Shown here piece by piece: positions 1-8,699 of a DNA stretch of 47,110 bases. The notes beneath the pieces were generated by a model. The model saw only the letters and a program-made list of their open reading frames with translations, had not been told where the DNA came from and did not search any database. Position 1 is the stretch's first letter. Every line of letters begins with the position of its first letter. Source of the DNA: Rhizobium subbaraonis. Its GTDB lineage: Bacteria; Pseudomonadota; Alphaproteobacteria; Rhizobiales; Rhizobiaceae. The translations under genes were made by a program, and so were the position numbers. The stretch lies in NCBI RefSeq assembly GCF_900220975.1, contig NZ_OBQD01000002.1, positions 432,558-479,667 on the forward strand, read 5' to 3'.

Positions 1-309
1 ACCCAGCAAAACGCCGGCGCCTCGGAAGAAATGTCGGCAACGTCTGAAGAGCTCGCCGCCCAGGCAGAAGAGCTTCAGGCCTCGATCGCCTTCTTCCGGA
101 TCGACACCGCACACACGCGTCAGGCGCAGGCGGCGCCCGTCCGGCAGGCCGTGCGCCCTGCGGCCGCAACCAAGACGGCGCATGCTCCGGCACACAAGCC
201 CGCGGGCCACACCGTTGCCGCCCAGCAGGCCCGCGCCAAGGGCTTCGCGCTCGACATGTCGATGGGCGGCCCCGACAGCGAAGATTCCGACTTCCGGCAG
301 AGCGCATGA
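1..309 (+). CDS. Methyl-accepting chemotaxis protein, C-terminal end (5' partial)
   Basis: The window opens inside this gene. The first codons give the end of the receptor signalling bundle (QQNAGASEEMSATSEELA, a typical second methylation helix), followed by a long Ala/Pro/His-rich flexible tail to the TGA at 307-309. Receptors of this family sense ligands or internal state and control CheA through CheW. The sensor and any membrane segments lie outside the window. The stop overlaps the cheW start (ATG at 306), so it is probably co-transcribed with cheW, cheR and cheB. There is no CheR-tethering pentapeptide at the C-terminus. Family assignment is secure; ligand unknown. Confidence 0.9.
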   Translation, partial: TQQNAGASEEMSATSEELAAQAEELQASIAFFRIDTAHTRQAQAAPVRQAVRPAAATKTAHAPAHKPAGHTVAAQQARAKGFALDMSMGGPDSEDSDFRQSA

Positions 310-800
310 CCATGATCTCCAACGACGCTGAATCCCAGTTCGTGACGTTTGCGCTCGGCGACGAGGTATTCGCAGTGCCTGTCGGCGTGGTCCGGGAAAT
401 CCTGGACCACGAGGACGCCTTCAAGATCCCGCATGGGCCGAGCTACTTGCTCGGCCTACGCGACGTCCGCGGCCAGGGCGTTCCCATCGTCGATCTCCGG
501 CTGCGTCTGGGCATGCCGGCGACGGAGAAGACGCCGCACACCCGTGTCCTTGTCCTCGACATCCCGCTGGGACAGCGCATTCTCACCCTCGGTCTTGTCG
601 CGGACAAGGTCTTCGAGGTCACGCCGTTCCGGCAGGATGCGATCGAAAGCGCCCCCGACATCGGTGTGCGCTGGCGCTCCGAATATATCGAGGGCGTCGT
701 TCGTCGGCAGGGCGATTTCGTCGTCGTCATCAACCTCGCCCAGCTATTTTCCGACAGTGGGCCCGCTCTTGCTTCCGTAGCAAACAACGCGGCCGCCTGA
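306..800 (+). CDS. cheW: Chemotaxis adaptor protein CheW
   Basis: A 164-residue single-domain CheW, the usual length. It couples receptors to the CheA kinase in the cytoplasmic array. The fold signature is seen in [22 protein letters not shown] near the start, in [15 protein letters not shown] (the conserved R-G-x-x-x-P-v-D-L segment, about residues 55-70) and in [19 protein letters not shown] near the end. The ATG overlaps the receptor stop codon by 4 bases, which points to translational coupling. A second ATG two codons in is an alternative start. cheR follows after 14 bases. No cheA or cheY is in view; they are probably upstream. Confidence 0.93.
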   Translation: MTMISNDAESQFVTFALGDEVFAVPVGVVREILDHEDAFKIPHGPSYLLGLRDVRGQGVPIVDLRLRLGMPATEKTPHTRVLVLDIPLGQRILTLGLVADKVFEVTPFRQDAIESAPDIGVRWRSEYIEGVVRRQGDFVVVINLAQLFSDSGPALASVANNAAA

Positions 801-814
801 AGAGGCTCCACACA

Positions 815-1663
815 GTGTCTGCAGCAACCGCCTTGGCCTATCACGACCGCCTGAGTTCGCGGAACTTCAAGCGGCTGTCCACCTACATCTTCGACTACAG
901 CGGCATCAAGATGCCGCCCAGCAAGATCACGATGCTGGAGGGTCGCCTGCGCCGAAGGCTCCGGGCGACCGGCTTCAACACATTCGACCAGTATTGCGAC
1001 TTCCTGTTCGACAGGGACGGGCTCGCACGCGAGTCCATTTACCTCATCGACGTCGTCACCACCAACAAGACCGACTTCTTCCGCGAACCCAACCATTTCG
1101 ACTACCTTCGCGACGTGGCGCTGCCCGACCTGAAAAGCAAGGGCGTGCGGCGCATTCGCACCTGGAGTTCTGCCTGCTCGATCGGCGCAGAGCCCTACAC
1201 GATGGCGATGGTCTTGGAGGATTTCCGCCAGAACTCCGCCGGCCCGGACTATTCGATCCTGGCGACCGACCTTTCGACCGAGGTTCTCGACCGTGCCCGC
1301 CGCGGCATTTTTCCCTCCGAAATGGCAGAGCCCGTTCCGCAGGAAATGATGCGCCGCTACGTAATGGAAGCGAAGGATCCGAGCCGGCGTGTCGTACGCA
1401 TTGCACCGCATCTGCGCACCAAGGTGGGCTTCATGCGGCTCAACCTGATGGATCCGCTCTACAAGGTCGGCGAGCCCATGCACATGATCTTCTGCCGCAA
1501 CGTGCTCATCTACTTCGACAAGAAGACGCAGGTGCAGGTGTTGACGCGGCTGTGCGAGTGCCTGCTGCCCGGCGGCTATCTCTTCATCGGCCATTCCGAA
1601 TCGATCACGGCGATGGACCTGCCCGTCCGCCAGCTTGCAAACACCGTATTCATCAGGGAATGA
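815..1663 (+). CDS. cheR: Chemotaxis protein methyltransferase CheR
   Basis: A 282-residue SAM-dependent glutamate methyltransferase that adds methyl groups to receptors for adaptation. The SAM-binding segment [18 protein letters not shown] (canonical WSAGCSTGEEPY) and the motif [15 protein letters not shown] are clear. The N-terminal helical domain ([21 protein letters not shown]) is also typical. The start is GTG at 815, the only sensible start between cheW and the conserved N-terminus. The last codons overlap cheB (ATG at 1660, TGA at 1661-1663). Confidence 0.94.
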   Translation: MSAATALAYHDRLSSRNFKRLSTYIFDYSGIKMPPSKITMLEGRLRRRLRATGFNTFDQYCDFLFDRDGLARESIYLIDVVTTNKTDFFREPNHFDYLRDVALPDLKSKGVRRIRTWSSACSIGAEPYTMAMVLEDFRQNSAGPDYSILATDLSTEVLDRARRGIFPSEMAEPVPQEMMRRYVMEAKDPSRRVVRIAPHLRTKVGFMRLNLMDPLYKVGEPMHMIFCRNVLIYFDKKTQVQVLTRLCECLLPGGYLFIGHSESITAMDLPVRQLANTVFIRE

Positions 1664-2763
1664 GCATAGTGACCGCCCGAAAAGTTCGTGTCCTCGTCAT
1701 TGACGATTCCGCCAGCGTCCGGCAGACGCTGACGTCCGTTCTCCAGTCCGATCCGGAAATCGAGGTGATCGGCACCGCCTCCGACCCGTTCATTGCGGCG
1801 AAGCGTATCCAGGAAGAAATTCCCGACGTCATTACCCTCGACGTCGAGATGCCGCGCATGGACGGCATCACCTTTCTTCGCAAGCTGATGTCGCAGAAGC
1901 CGATCCCCGTCGTCATGTGCTCCTCGCTTACCGAGCAGGGGACGGAGACACTGATGCAGGCGATGGAAGCCGGCGCGGTCGATGTCATCCTGAAGCCGAA
2001 GATTGCCGCCGCCGACCATCTCGCCGAGCAGGCGAGCCGCATCTGCGAGGTCGTCAAGAGCGCAGCCCAGGCCCGGCTGCGCCAGCGCCCGACGGGCACC
2101 GCCCGGTCCGCCTCGGCGTCGGGTCCCGCGCAAAAACTGACCGCCGACGTGATGCTGCCGCCGCCTTCCGGCAAAGCCATGGCCCGGACGACCGAAATGG
2201 TGGTCTGCGTCGGCGCATCGACCGGCGGTACGGAAGCGCTGCGGGAAATGCTGGAAAAGCTGCCGGCCAATTCGCCCGGCATCGTCATCGTTCAGCATAT
2301 GCCCGAACGGTTCACCGCCGCCTTCGCCCGCCGCCTCAATGATCTCTGCGAAGTCGAGATCAAGGAGGCTGCCGACGGCGACCCGGTGCTGCGCGGCCAT
2401 GTGCTGATCGCGCCTGGCGACCGCCACATGCTCCTCGAAAGGCAGGGAGCCCGCTATCACGTCTCGGTCCGCACGGGGCCGCTCGTCTCGCGCCATCGCC
2501 CGTCCGTGGACGTGCTGTTTCGCTCTGCCGCCCGCTCTGCCGGCTCAAACGCCATGGCAGTGATCATGACCGGCATGGGCGACGACGGCGCCCGCGGGAT
2601 GCTCGAGATGCACCAGGCCGGCGCCTATACGGTCGCACAGGACGAAGCGACATCCGTGGTGTTCGGCATGCCGAAGGAGGCGATTGCGCGCGGCGGCGTA
2701 GACCGCATCGTGCCACTTGGCCAGATCGCCCCGGAAATCCTTGCGGAAGACCGCAGACGCTAA
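1660..2763 (+). CDS. cheB: Chemotaxis response regulator / protein-glutamate methylesterase CheB
   Basis: A 367-residue two-domain protein. Residues about 8-125 are a receiver with acidic pair D15/D16, phospho-acceptor D61 ([10 protein letters not shown]) and K112. Residues about 180-365 are the esterase domain with the Ser-His-Asp triad S187 (VGASTGG), H213 (VQHMPERF) and D309 (MTGMGDDGA). The linker is long and Ala/Pro-rich. It removes methyl groups from, or deamidates, receptor glutamates when phosphorylated by CheA. An upstream in-frame extension to 994 exists but overlaps cheR and is not coding; the ATG overlapping the cheR stop is the natural start. It closes the che gene run seen here. 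Confidence 0.95.
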   Translation: MSIVTARKVRVLVIDDSASVRQTLTSVLQSDPEIEVIGTASDPFIAAKRIQEEIPDVITLDVEMPRMDGITFLRKLMSQKPIPVVMCSSLTEQGTETLMQAMEAGAVDVILKPKIAAADHLAEQASRICEVVKSAAQARLRQRPTGTARSASASGPAQKLTADVMLPPPSGKAMARTTEMVVCVGASTGGTEALREMLEKLPANSPGIVIVQHMPERFTAAFARRLNDLCEVEIKEAADGDPVLRGHVLIAPGDRHMLLERQGARYHVSVRTGPLVSRHRPSVDVLFRSAARSAGSNAMAVIMTGMGDDGARGMLEMHQAGAYTVAQDEATSVVFGMPKEAIARGGVDRIVPLGQIAPEILAEDRRR

Positions 2764-2882
2764 CGGCGAGGCGGCGGATTTACCGCCAGTTAACCATGTT
2801 GGCCGAATATCAGCCGGCACCATGGGGTAGGTGCTTCGATACGAGCGATGATTTGCTCTGCAGAACAGTGCGAGGTTCGCCG

Positions 2883-3593
2883 ATGCCCACCATCACATTC
2901 GCCAATACCAAGGGCGGCGCCGGCAAGACCACTGCCGTTCTTCTGCTCGCCACCGAACTGGTGCGTCGCGGCAACCGCGTCGCAATCGTCGATACCGACC
3001 CGCAACGCTGGATCTCCCGCTGGTTCGAAGGCGCAGAGCCGGTACAGAACCTGACCGTGGCAACCTACGTGTCGCTGACGGCACTGGCGCGAACGATCGC
3101 CGAGTACCGCCCGAAAAGCGACTATGTGATCGTCGATCTCCCCGGCGCACAGTCGCCGCTGCTCGCCACGGCTCTGGGACTTTCGGATTTCGTCATCATC
3201 CCGATCCAGGGCAGTTCGATGGACGCGCAGGGCGGAGCGCAGGTGCTCGAACTTCTCGGCTATCTCGACCGCAAGGCGCAGATCAGCATCCCGCACGCAG
3301 TCTTGCTGTCGCGCGTCAATTCACTTGTCACCACCCGCGCCCTGCAAGCTGTGAAACAGCTGCTTTCCGAGCGCCAGGTCCGCATGCTGGACACGCCGAT
3401 CATCGAGCGTTCGGCCTATCGCGACATGTTCGAGTACAAGACCTTCCTCCACCGGATGAACCCGGACAGGGTCAGCAACCTCGACAAGGCCATCCTCAAC
3501 GCCGAGCGCTATGCCGACGAGGTGGAGGCGCTGGTCGTCCCGCGCTTCGTGCCGATGCAGATGGCAGCCTTCGCCCACGCAAGCGCGGCTTAA
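2883..3593 (+). CDS. ParA/MinD-superfamily ATPase linked to the chemotaxis operon
   Basis: A 236-residue soluble ATPase. It has a deviant Walker A motif K10-GGAGKTT beginning with the signature lysine, Walker A' VDTDPQ, and Walker B-like VIVDLPGA. The sequence resembles short ParA proteins of the VirC1 type (no N-terminal HTH). The start ATG at 2883 gives the typical MPTITFANTKGGAGKT N-terminus; an in-frame extension to 2796 has no support. It lies 119 bases after cheB on the same strand. ParA-type ATPases that position chemotaxis arrays are known (PpfA of Rhodobacter sphaeroides, ParC of Vibrio), so a role in placing or segregating the chemosensory cluster is a reasonable inference. No parB gene or obvious parS site is seen. 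Confidence 0.85.
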   Translation: MPTITFANTKGGAGKTTAVLLLATELVRRGNRVAIVDTDPQRWISRWFEGAEPVQNLTVATYVSLTALARTIAEYRPKSDYVIVDLPGAQSPLLATALGLSDFVIIPIQGSSMDAQGGAQVLELLGYLDRKAQISIPHAVLLSRVNSLVTTRALQAVKQLLSERQVRMLDTPIIERSAYRDMFEYKTFLHRMNPDRVSNLDKAILNAERYADEVEALVVPRFVPMQMAAFAHASAA

Positions 3594-3605
3594 AGCGCTC
3601 CTGTC

Positions 3606-5339
3606 TCAAAAGAGGGCATCGTCGAAAAACTCTTCGTCGCTCTGCGTCGAACGCTCTTCGGACGGATCGGAGGTTTCCTGCCCGTCCGCGGGGAAGATCG
3701 CCGCATGGATGTTGCGCTCGTGGACCATCGTATAGATCGCATAGATCCGGTTGCTCAGGTCCGCGCTTGAAGGCGGCGGGGCAGGGGTGCCGGCATCCAT
3801 CGCCATTTCTCCGGCGATCGCGACGCATTCGTCGAGCACCTCGCCAAGGCTGTTTTCGAAGTCGAGCGAACGCACGGCCGCCGCAATGCGGCTGAAGACC
3901 GCATTTCCTTCTTCTCCGAGGGCTGCAAGGCTCTGCTCCATTTCGTCGGAGACGGCCGCAATCGCATCGCGCGCATTGGCCAGAGGCAGGCCGATGTCTT
4001 CAAGATGGCTGCCGGAGCCGGAGTTCAGCGCCTCGGCCGCCCTTTCCACACGATGCATCCGATCGACAACCTCGTCGGCGGGCGTCTCCAGCTTGGCAGC
4101 GAAGTTGCGCAGTTCGCCGCTGACGACGTTGACGGACCGGCCTTCATCGCCCAGGCGCGAACACCGCAGGTTGGAATTCAGCGCCATGTAGCTGATATCG
4201 GTCTTGATGCCGCGGATCGTCTCGATCGACGTGATGAGCGAGTGGACGGCTCCGACCACGGAACCCGCCAGCGCGGTCGACTGTGCGCTGCGTCCCTCGA
4301 CGCCGTGCACGAGCTCGCAAGCGTGGCCGAGATCGCGGTTCATCATCACGAGCACGCGCCCCCCCTCTGCAGAGCGAGATCCCGACAGGTCTTCGCGCAG
4401 CGCAAGGATTCGGGAAGCGTCGGAGCTGAAGGACGAGATTGTGGTAAAGATGCTTGCGCACTTCTCGCGGAATTCGGAAAGCGTCTCATCGAGCTGCGCA
4501 TAGGCCAGGTGGAAGACGGCCGCCTTGACGCCCACATGCTCCGCGTCGGAAAGTGCGCGTCCGTCATCGGTGTCCGCGTACTGGTCGAGCATCACGAAGC
4601 TCTGCTGTACATGTTCGATCCGCTGGCGCGTGATGTCGCCGATCTGCAAAGCCGAGAGGGCGGTTGCGATCTTGCGCTGCACCGCCTCGGCGACGCTGCG
4701 TGCCTCGGTGGCGATCTTGGCCATCTGTTCATGCTGTGTCCGCATGCGGCGGGCATTTTCGCCAAGATTGGCGACGATCTCCGGGATCGTCTTGCGGAAA
4801 TCGCCCAGGATGCCGGCAGCAAGGCCACGAGCATTCCCCAGCTCCGTCTGCATCTTCTCCAGTTCGACGGCAAAATGATTGATCTCGTCGGCGCCCGAAT
4901 GGATGCGGTCGCGGATTTCGTCGGCGAATTCGGCAAACTCGGAGATACCCGCGCCCGTGATCTTCACCGTCGTCGCAAAGACCTTCAGGTAGCGGAACGT
5001 CTCACGCATGTCCTCGACGTGGCGGAAGGCGTCGGCGCACAGCTGGGCGATCTCGTCGAAGGAATCATGCCGCGCAGCCGCAAGGTCAGGCAGCATCGCC
5101 AGCTCCGAAACGGTCCGCTCCAGGCCCGCGATGGTCGAGTCGGCCGTATCGGCATCGAGTGTCTGGGTGAATCGGTTCAGTGTCCCGATCAGGCCGGTGA
5201 CCATCTCCATGACCGACACCAGTGTCGATCCGCCCTCCAGAAATGCGGTCTCGATACGCTTGTGAGCGACCGAAAGCCGTTCGTCCAGCGAGTCGCTTAA
5301 CGAGACCGCATGCGAAGATGTCTTGAGTGCCAGTGCCAC
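3606..5339 (-). CDS. Soluble degenerate chemoreceptor-like coiled-coil protein
   Basis: A 577-residue, mostly helical protein without membrane segments. Residues about 375-417 align with the receptor signalling hairpin: MALNSNLRCSRLGDEGRS then VVSGELRNFA, against the canonical ALNAAxEAARAGExGRGFAVVAxEVRxLA. The pattern is kept, but the conserved glutamate of the hairpin tip is Arg (R392). A second recognisable motif is LQIGDITRQRIEH at 231-243. The start is GTG at 5339 with GGGCGGG upstream. The gene converges on parA with a 12-base gap. It may be a receptor-like partner of the ParA ATPase or a divergent chemotaxis signalling protein; the function is not established from sequence. Confidence 0.7.
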   Translation of the reverse strand: MALALKTSSHAVSLSDSLDERLSVAHKRIETAFLEGGSTLVSVMEMVTGLIGTLNRFTQTLDADTADSTIAGLERTVSELAMLPDLAAARHDSFDEIAQLCADAFRHVEDMRETFRYLKVFATTVKITGAGISEFAEFADEIRDRIHSGADEINHFAVELEKMQTELGNARGLAAGILGDFRKTIPEIVANLGENARRMRTQHEQMAKIATEARSVAEAVQRKIATALSALQIGDITRQRIEHVQQSFVMLDQYADTDDGRALSDAEHVGVKAAVFHLAYAQLDETLSEFREKCASIFTTISSFSSDASRILALREDLSGSRSAEGGRVLVMMNRDLGHACELVHGVEGRSAQSTALAGSVVGAVHSLITSIETIRGIKTDISYMALNSNLRCSRLGDEGRSVNVVSGELRNFAAKLETPADEVVDRMHRVERAAEALNSGSGSHLEDIGLPLANARDAIAAVSDEMEQSLAALGEEGNAVFSRIAAAVRSLDFENSLGEVLDECVAIAGEMAMDAGTPAPPPSSADLSNRIYAIYTMVHERNIHAAIFPADGQETSDPSEERSTQSDEEFFDDALF

Positions 5340-5451
5340 GTTCCCGCCCCGCCAATTTGTTACAATTGCAGATGTAGGGACAAAGGCGAAACGTCCGGTA
5401 AAGACGCAGCCTTAACAGTTTCCTGCGCTCCGCCCCCAAGCGTCTTACGGA

Positions 5452-5477
5452 CGGGGCCTGCGTAGGGAGAGGCCCCG
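5452..5477. other. Intergenic hairpin between the receptor-like gene and the sugar ABC operon
   Basis: Perfect arms CGGGGCC (5452-5458) and GGCCCCG (5471-5477) with a 12-base loop. A second inverted repeat, AAGACGC (5401-5407) with GCGTCTT (5440-5446), lies just to the left. On the minus strand, downstream of the ABC ATPase gene, no U-tract follows the stem. It could slow transcription at the end of that operon or be a regulatory element for the receptor-like gene; weak evidence. Confidence 0.35.
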
Positions 5478-5533
5478 CTGGTCGTTTTTCATTGAACTGC
5501 GAACGAGACCAACACTGTCTTCGCGTCTGCAAG

Positions 5534-6328
5534 TTATGCGGCGGCAGCACCGGTCATGATCGCGACGACGTCGTTCATCGAGTGGGACTGGGGCGTCACC
5601 ACCGCAGCACGGCGGCCGAGGCGCATGACGTGAATCCGGTCGGCGATCTCGAAAACGTTCGGCATGTTGTGGCTGATGAGGACGACGGGCAGGCCGCGCT
5701 CGCGAATCGACCGGATCAACTCCAGCACCTGCCCCGTCTCGCGCACACCCAGCGCTGCCGTCGGCTCGTCCATGATGACCAGCTTGCGGGCGAAAAGTGC
5801 GGCGCGGGCGACGGCGACGCCCTGCCTCTGTCCTCCCGAAAGCGCCTCGACCGCATTGCCGATGGAGGGCAGCCGGAACTTCAGCTCGCTCATTGCACGG
5901 CGGGCCTCCTCGCGCATCCGCTTCTTGTCCAGCCGGCGGAAGACGCTGCCCAAGACGCCCTGGCACCGCAGCTCACGGCCGAGAAACAGGTTGGACGCGA
6001 TGTCGAGTGCCGGCGCCATGGCGAGGTCCTGGTAGACCGTCTCGATGCCGGCGTGGCGCGCGTCGAGCGGCCCCTTGAAGTGTACCGGCGCGCCGTCCAG
6101 CAGGATTTCGCCGCTTGTGGGGTGAACGGCGCCGGTCAGCGCTTTGATCAGCGTGCTCTTGCCCGCGCCGTTGTCTCCGACCACGGCGAGGATTTCGCCC
6201 GCCCGCAACTCGAAGTCGACGCCGTCGAGCGCCGTCACGTGGCCGTAGGTCTTCACCACGTTTCGCGCTTCGAGAACGACGCGGGAAGTGGCGTCCGGGG
6301 CAACCCTGGTCAAGCTATCGGCGGACAT
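5534..6328 (-). CDS. frcA: Sugar ABC importer, ATP-binding protein (FrcA-like)
   Basis: A 264-residue single nucleotide-binding domain: Walker A GDNGAGKST, Q-loop, signature LSGGQRQ, Walker B LVIMDEP and H-loop SHN. Most carbohydrate (CUT2) ATPases are double-domain (about 500 residues); the single-domain form matches FrcA of the rhizobial fructose importer FrcBCA. It powers uptake by the permease encoded just upstream: its ATG shares one base with the permease stop (minus-strand TGATG at 6330-6326), so the two are translationally coupled. It is the last gene of the operon. Family assignment is strong; fructose as substrate is only inferred. Confidence 0.85.
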   Translation of the reverse strand: MSADSLTRVAPDATSRVVLEARNVVKTYGHVTALDGVDFELRAGEILAVVGDNGAGKSTLIKALTGAVHPTSGEILLDGAPVHFKGPLDARHAGIETVYQDLAMAPALDIASNLFLGRELRCQGVLGSVFRRLDKKRMREEARRAMSELKFRLPSIGNAVEALSGGQRQGVAVARAALFARKLVIMDEPTAALGVRETGQVLELIRSIRERGLPVVLISHNMPNVFEIADRIHVMRLGRRAAVVTPQSHSMNDVVAIMTGAAAA

Positions 6329-7314
6329 CAGCTTCTCCTCCGCGACATCTGGTCGAGCGCAACGGCAATGATGACGAGGATGCCCGTCACGAGGTCCTGC
6401 CAGAGCGGATCGATGCCCGCGAGCGTCAGTCCGTTGCGCAGCACGCCAACGATCAGGGCGCCGATCAGCGTCCCGATCAGGCCGCCCCGGCCGCCGAACA
6501 GGCTGGTGCCGCCGATGACGACGGCGGTGATGGAATCGAGGTTTGCCGTCTGCATCGCATTGGGATCGGCGTTGGGGATGCGGCCGAGCGCCAGCCAGGC
6601 AGCGACGCCGTAGATAAAGCCGGCGAGCAGATAGACGGAAAGCAGGTGGCGGCGAACCGGGATGCCGACGAGGCGCGCTGCCTCCGGATTATTGCCGATG
6701 GCATAGACATGCCGGCCCCATTTCGTCTGGTTCAGCAGGTACCAGACGAAGCCATAGAGGGCGAGCATGATGAGGATGCCATAGGTCAGCACAAAGCCGC
6801 CGACCTTCATCGTATTGCCCGTCCAGGCAAGGAAGGGGTCGCGGACCGGAAAGGCGCCGCCCTCCGAAATCAGGCGCAGGGCCGCCGTCAGAATGCCGAG
6901 GATGCCAAGCGTCACGATGAAGGGAGGCAGACGCAGGCCGGCGATGAGCGAGCCAGCCGCCAGTCCGGCACCGGTGCACAGCAGAACGGCGATACCCATC
7001 GACAAGACGGGATCATAGCCGAGATTGACCAGTTTCCCGGCGACGATGGTGCCCAGCACGCAGATCGCTCCGACGGCAAGGTCGATACCCGCGGTCAGGA
7101 TCACCAGCGTCTGCCCGATCGCGAGCGTGCCGATGATGACCGTCTGCTGCAGAATGATCGAGATGTTCTGGGTCGCCAGGAAGCGCGGATTGGTCAACGC
7201 GAAGATGACGCAGAACCCGACGAGAACCAGAAGTGGCCCGACGGAAGGCGTCCCCAGGATGCGGGCCTTGAGGCTCGGCGTGTCCTGCTGCGATGCAATG
7301 GTGGCTGTGCTCAT
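6328..7314 (-). CDS. frcC: Sugar ABC importer, permease (FrcC-like, CUT2/RbsC family)
   Basis: A 328-residue inner-membrane permease with many hydrophobic segments and the CUT2 signatures GQTLVILTAGIDLAVGA and GLIGTLIGALIVGVLRNGL. The start at 7314 (MSTATIASQQ, preceded by GAGGTTTTC) is preferred over an in-frame extension to 7374, which gives an Arg-rich non-conserved N-terminus. It forms the channel for the sugar delivered by the binding protein encoded upstream and works with the ATPase encoded downstream. A 233-base gap with a strong stem-loop separates it from the binding-protein gene. Confidence 0.88.
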   Translation of the reverse strand: MSTATIASQQDTPSLKARILGTPSVGPLLVLVGFCVIFALTNPRFLATQNISIILQQTVIIGTLAIGQTLVILTAGIDLAVGAICVLGTIVAGKLVNLGYDPVLSMGIAVLLCTGAGLAAGSLIAGLRLPPFIVTLGILGILTAALRLISEGGAFPVRDPFLAWTGNTMKVGGFVLTYGILIMLALYGFVWYLLNQTKWGRHVYAIGNNPEAARLVGIPVRRHLLSVYLLAGFIYGVAAWLALGRIPNADPNAMQTANLDSITAVVIGGTSLFGGRGGLIGTLIGALIVGVLRNGLTLAGIDPLWQDLVTGILVIIAVALDQMSRRRS

Positions 7315-7466
7315 GAAAACCTCATGCTTCACGGAAACCCTGCAGCCGGCCCGTTTCCGCCGGCCACATGGCATGCTGGAGGCAACCAGGCCCCGAAGCT
7401 CGGAAACCGACGGATCGGCCTAAAAACTCCGGAACACAGGGCCGCCCGATCAGTCGACACCCCGGT

Positions 7467-7531
7467 CGGGATCATGGCCCGCCGGATGCGATCCACGCTT
7501 TCGCAAGGACGCACCGGTGGCCATGATCCCG
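7467..7531 (-). other. Large intercistronic stem-loop between binding-protein and permease genes
   Basis: An inverted repeat with a perfect 13-bp outer stem (7467-7479 pairing 7519-7531, core GGGATCATGGCC/GGCCATGATCCC). It continues inward as CCGG/CCGG (7482-7485 with 7514-7517, next to a G-T pair) and TGCG/CGCA (7487-7490 with 7510-7513), with single-base bulges at 7480 and 7486 and a loop of 19 bases. In the minus-strand transcript it lies just after the binding-protein stop (7548). Such structures often protect the upstream message or attenuate read-through, giving more binding protein than permease. There is no U-tract, so it is not a classic terminator. Confidence 0.7.
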
Positions 7532-7547
7532 CTTGGGAGGCCGGCGA

Positions 7548-8549
7548 TCAGTCGCCCCAGCAGTTTTCGAGGCCCCATGCGGTGTCCTTGGATTCCAGTC
7601 CGTCCACCGGCTTGTCGGTGATCAGGAACGAACCGGTATTGACGAACCCGCTCGGCTTCTTGCCCGAAGACGCGTATTCGACCACGGCATCGACACCCAT
7701 CGAGGCCATCTTGTAGGGGAACTGCATGACCGTTGCGGCGATCTTGCCATCCTTGACATCCCGCACCCCGGCGCAACCGCCGTCGATCGAGGTCAGCATG
7801 ACGTCGCCTTCCTTGCCGAACGCCTTCAGCGCCGCATAGGCGCCGGCGGCCGCCGGTTCGTTGATCGTGTAGACGGCATTGATGTCGCCGTTCTTGGACA
7901 GCAGGTTCTCCATGCCGATCTGGCCCTTGTCCTGCGCCCCGTTGGTGATGGCAGCGCCGGCGATCGACGGATCGCCTTCGGCGATGCCGAAGCCTTTCAG
8001 GTAGCCGTCATGGCGGAAGGTATCGACCGTGCCGCCCGGCGTGCCGTCCAGCATCGCCACGACCGCCTTCTTGTCGCCCATCGCCTTGCGCGCATAGGCG
8101 CCCTGCTGCACCCCGGCTTCGAAATTGTCGGTTGCGAAGGTCGCGTCAACGGCCTCGGCGGGATCGGTAGCGGTATCAAGCGCGATAACGAGAACGCCAG
8201 CATCGCGGGCCTTCTTGATGACGTCGAGCATGCCCGACGAGTTGTTCGGCGTGACAAGGATCCCCTTGGCGCCAGCGCTGATCAGATCCTCGATGGCAGC
8301 AACCTGACCTTCATTGTCGCCGTCGAACTTGCCGGCGCGGGCGATCAGCTTGGCACCCTTTTCCTTCGCGCGGGCTTCTGCGGCCTGGCGCATCTTGACG
8401 AAGAACGGGTTCACCTCGGTCTTGGTGACGAGGCCGACGATGACCTCTTCCGCCGAAGCGGTCGATACGCCGAGCATGAGGCCAATCGCGCTGATGCCGG
8501 CAAACAAGCTATTGAAGCGCACGGGTGTGCGACTGCTGCGAAACGACAT
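7548..8549 (-). CDS. frcB: Periplasmic sugar-binding protein (FrcB-like)
   Basis: A 333-residue exported binding protein of the ribose/fructose type. An N-terminal signal peptide (about residues 1-33, ending STASA before EEVIVGL) precedes the type I periplasmic-binding fold. Stretches such as LVTKTEVNPFFVKMR, AAIEDLISAGAKGILVTP, YTINEPAAAGAYAALKAFG and SIDGGCAGVRDVKDG closely resemble the rhizobial fructose-binding protein FrcB as I remember it. The ribosome site GGGAGG precedes the ATG. It is transcribed ahead of the permease and ATPase genes, with a stem-loop after it. A ketose such as fructose, or a related pentulose, is the likely ligand. Confidence 0.85.
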   Translation of the reverse strand: MSFRSSRTPVRFNSLFAGISAIGLMLGVSTASAEEVIVGLVTKTEVNPFFVKMRQAAEARAKEKGAKLIARAGKFDGDNEGQVAAIEDLISAGAKGILVTPNNSSGMLDVIKKARDAGVLVIALDTATDPAEAVDATFATDNFEAGVQQGAYARKAMGDKKAVVAMLDGTPGGTVDTFRHDGYLKGFGIAEGDPSIAGAAITNGAQDKGQIGMENLLSKNGDINAVYTINEPAAAGAYAALKAFGKEGDVMLTSIDGGCAGVRDVKDGKIAATVMQFPYKMASMGVDAVVEYASSGKKPSGFVNTGSFLITDKPVDGLESKDTAWGLENCWGD

Positions 8550-8670
8550 GAAAACCTCCCAAATTCAACGATCCCGCACAGCTTTTCGCTCCGCGGCCCT
8601 AGCCTCTCCTCAAAGGCCGATTGGGATTAGCTCATCTCTTTTGGATAAAGTCAAATGATATAAAGATAGT

Positions 8671-8699
8671 TTTGTATATTTTTGTTCAAAATATACAAA
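8671..8699. promoter_or_regulatory. AT-rich 12-5-12 palindrome at the kinase/binding-protein junction
   Basis: Arms TTTGTATATTTT (8671-8682) and AAAATATACAAA (8688-8699) are perfect inverted repeats around a 5-base spacer (TGTTC). It ends one base before the kinase stop codon and lies 122-150 bases upstream of the frcB-like start, in the only AT-rich stretch of that gap. It fits an operator for the ROK regulator encoded nearby, which often bind AT-rich palindromes, controlling an internal promoter for the transporter genes. It could instead act as a hairpin at the end of the kinase message. Confidence 0.55.

Noticed and set aside
443-1594. 383-codon open frame on the minus strand
   Set aside because: Antisense across cheW and cheR, both with clear conserved motifs.
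994-1659. In-frame extension upstream of cheB
   Set aside because: It overlaps cheR in another frame and gives Arg/His-rich sequence unlike any CheB N-terminus.
2773-2787. GGCGG-N5-CCGCC hairpin after cheB
   Set aside because: Only 5 bp with no U-tract; too weak to call a terminator.
4005-5300. 431-codon open frame on the plus strand
   Set aside because: Antisense to the receptor-like gene; composition and lack of motifs mark it as a shadow.
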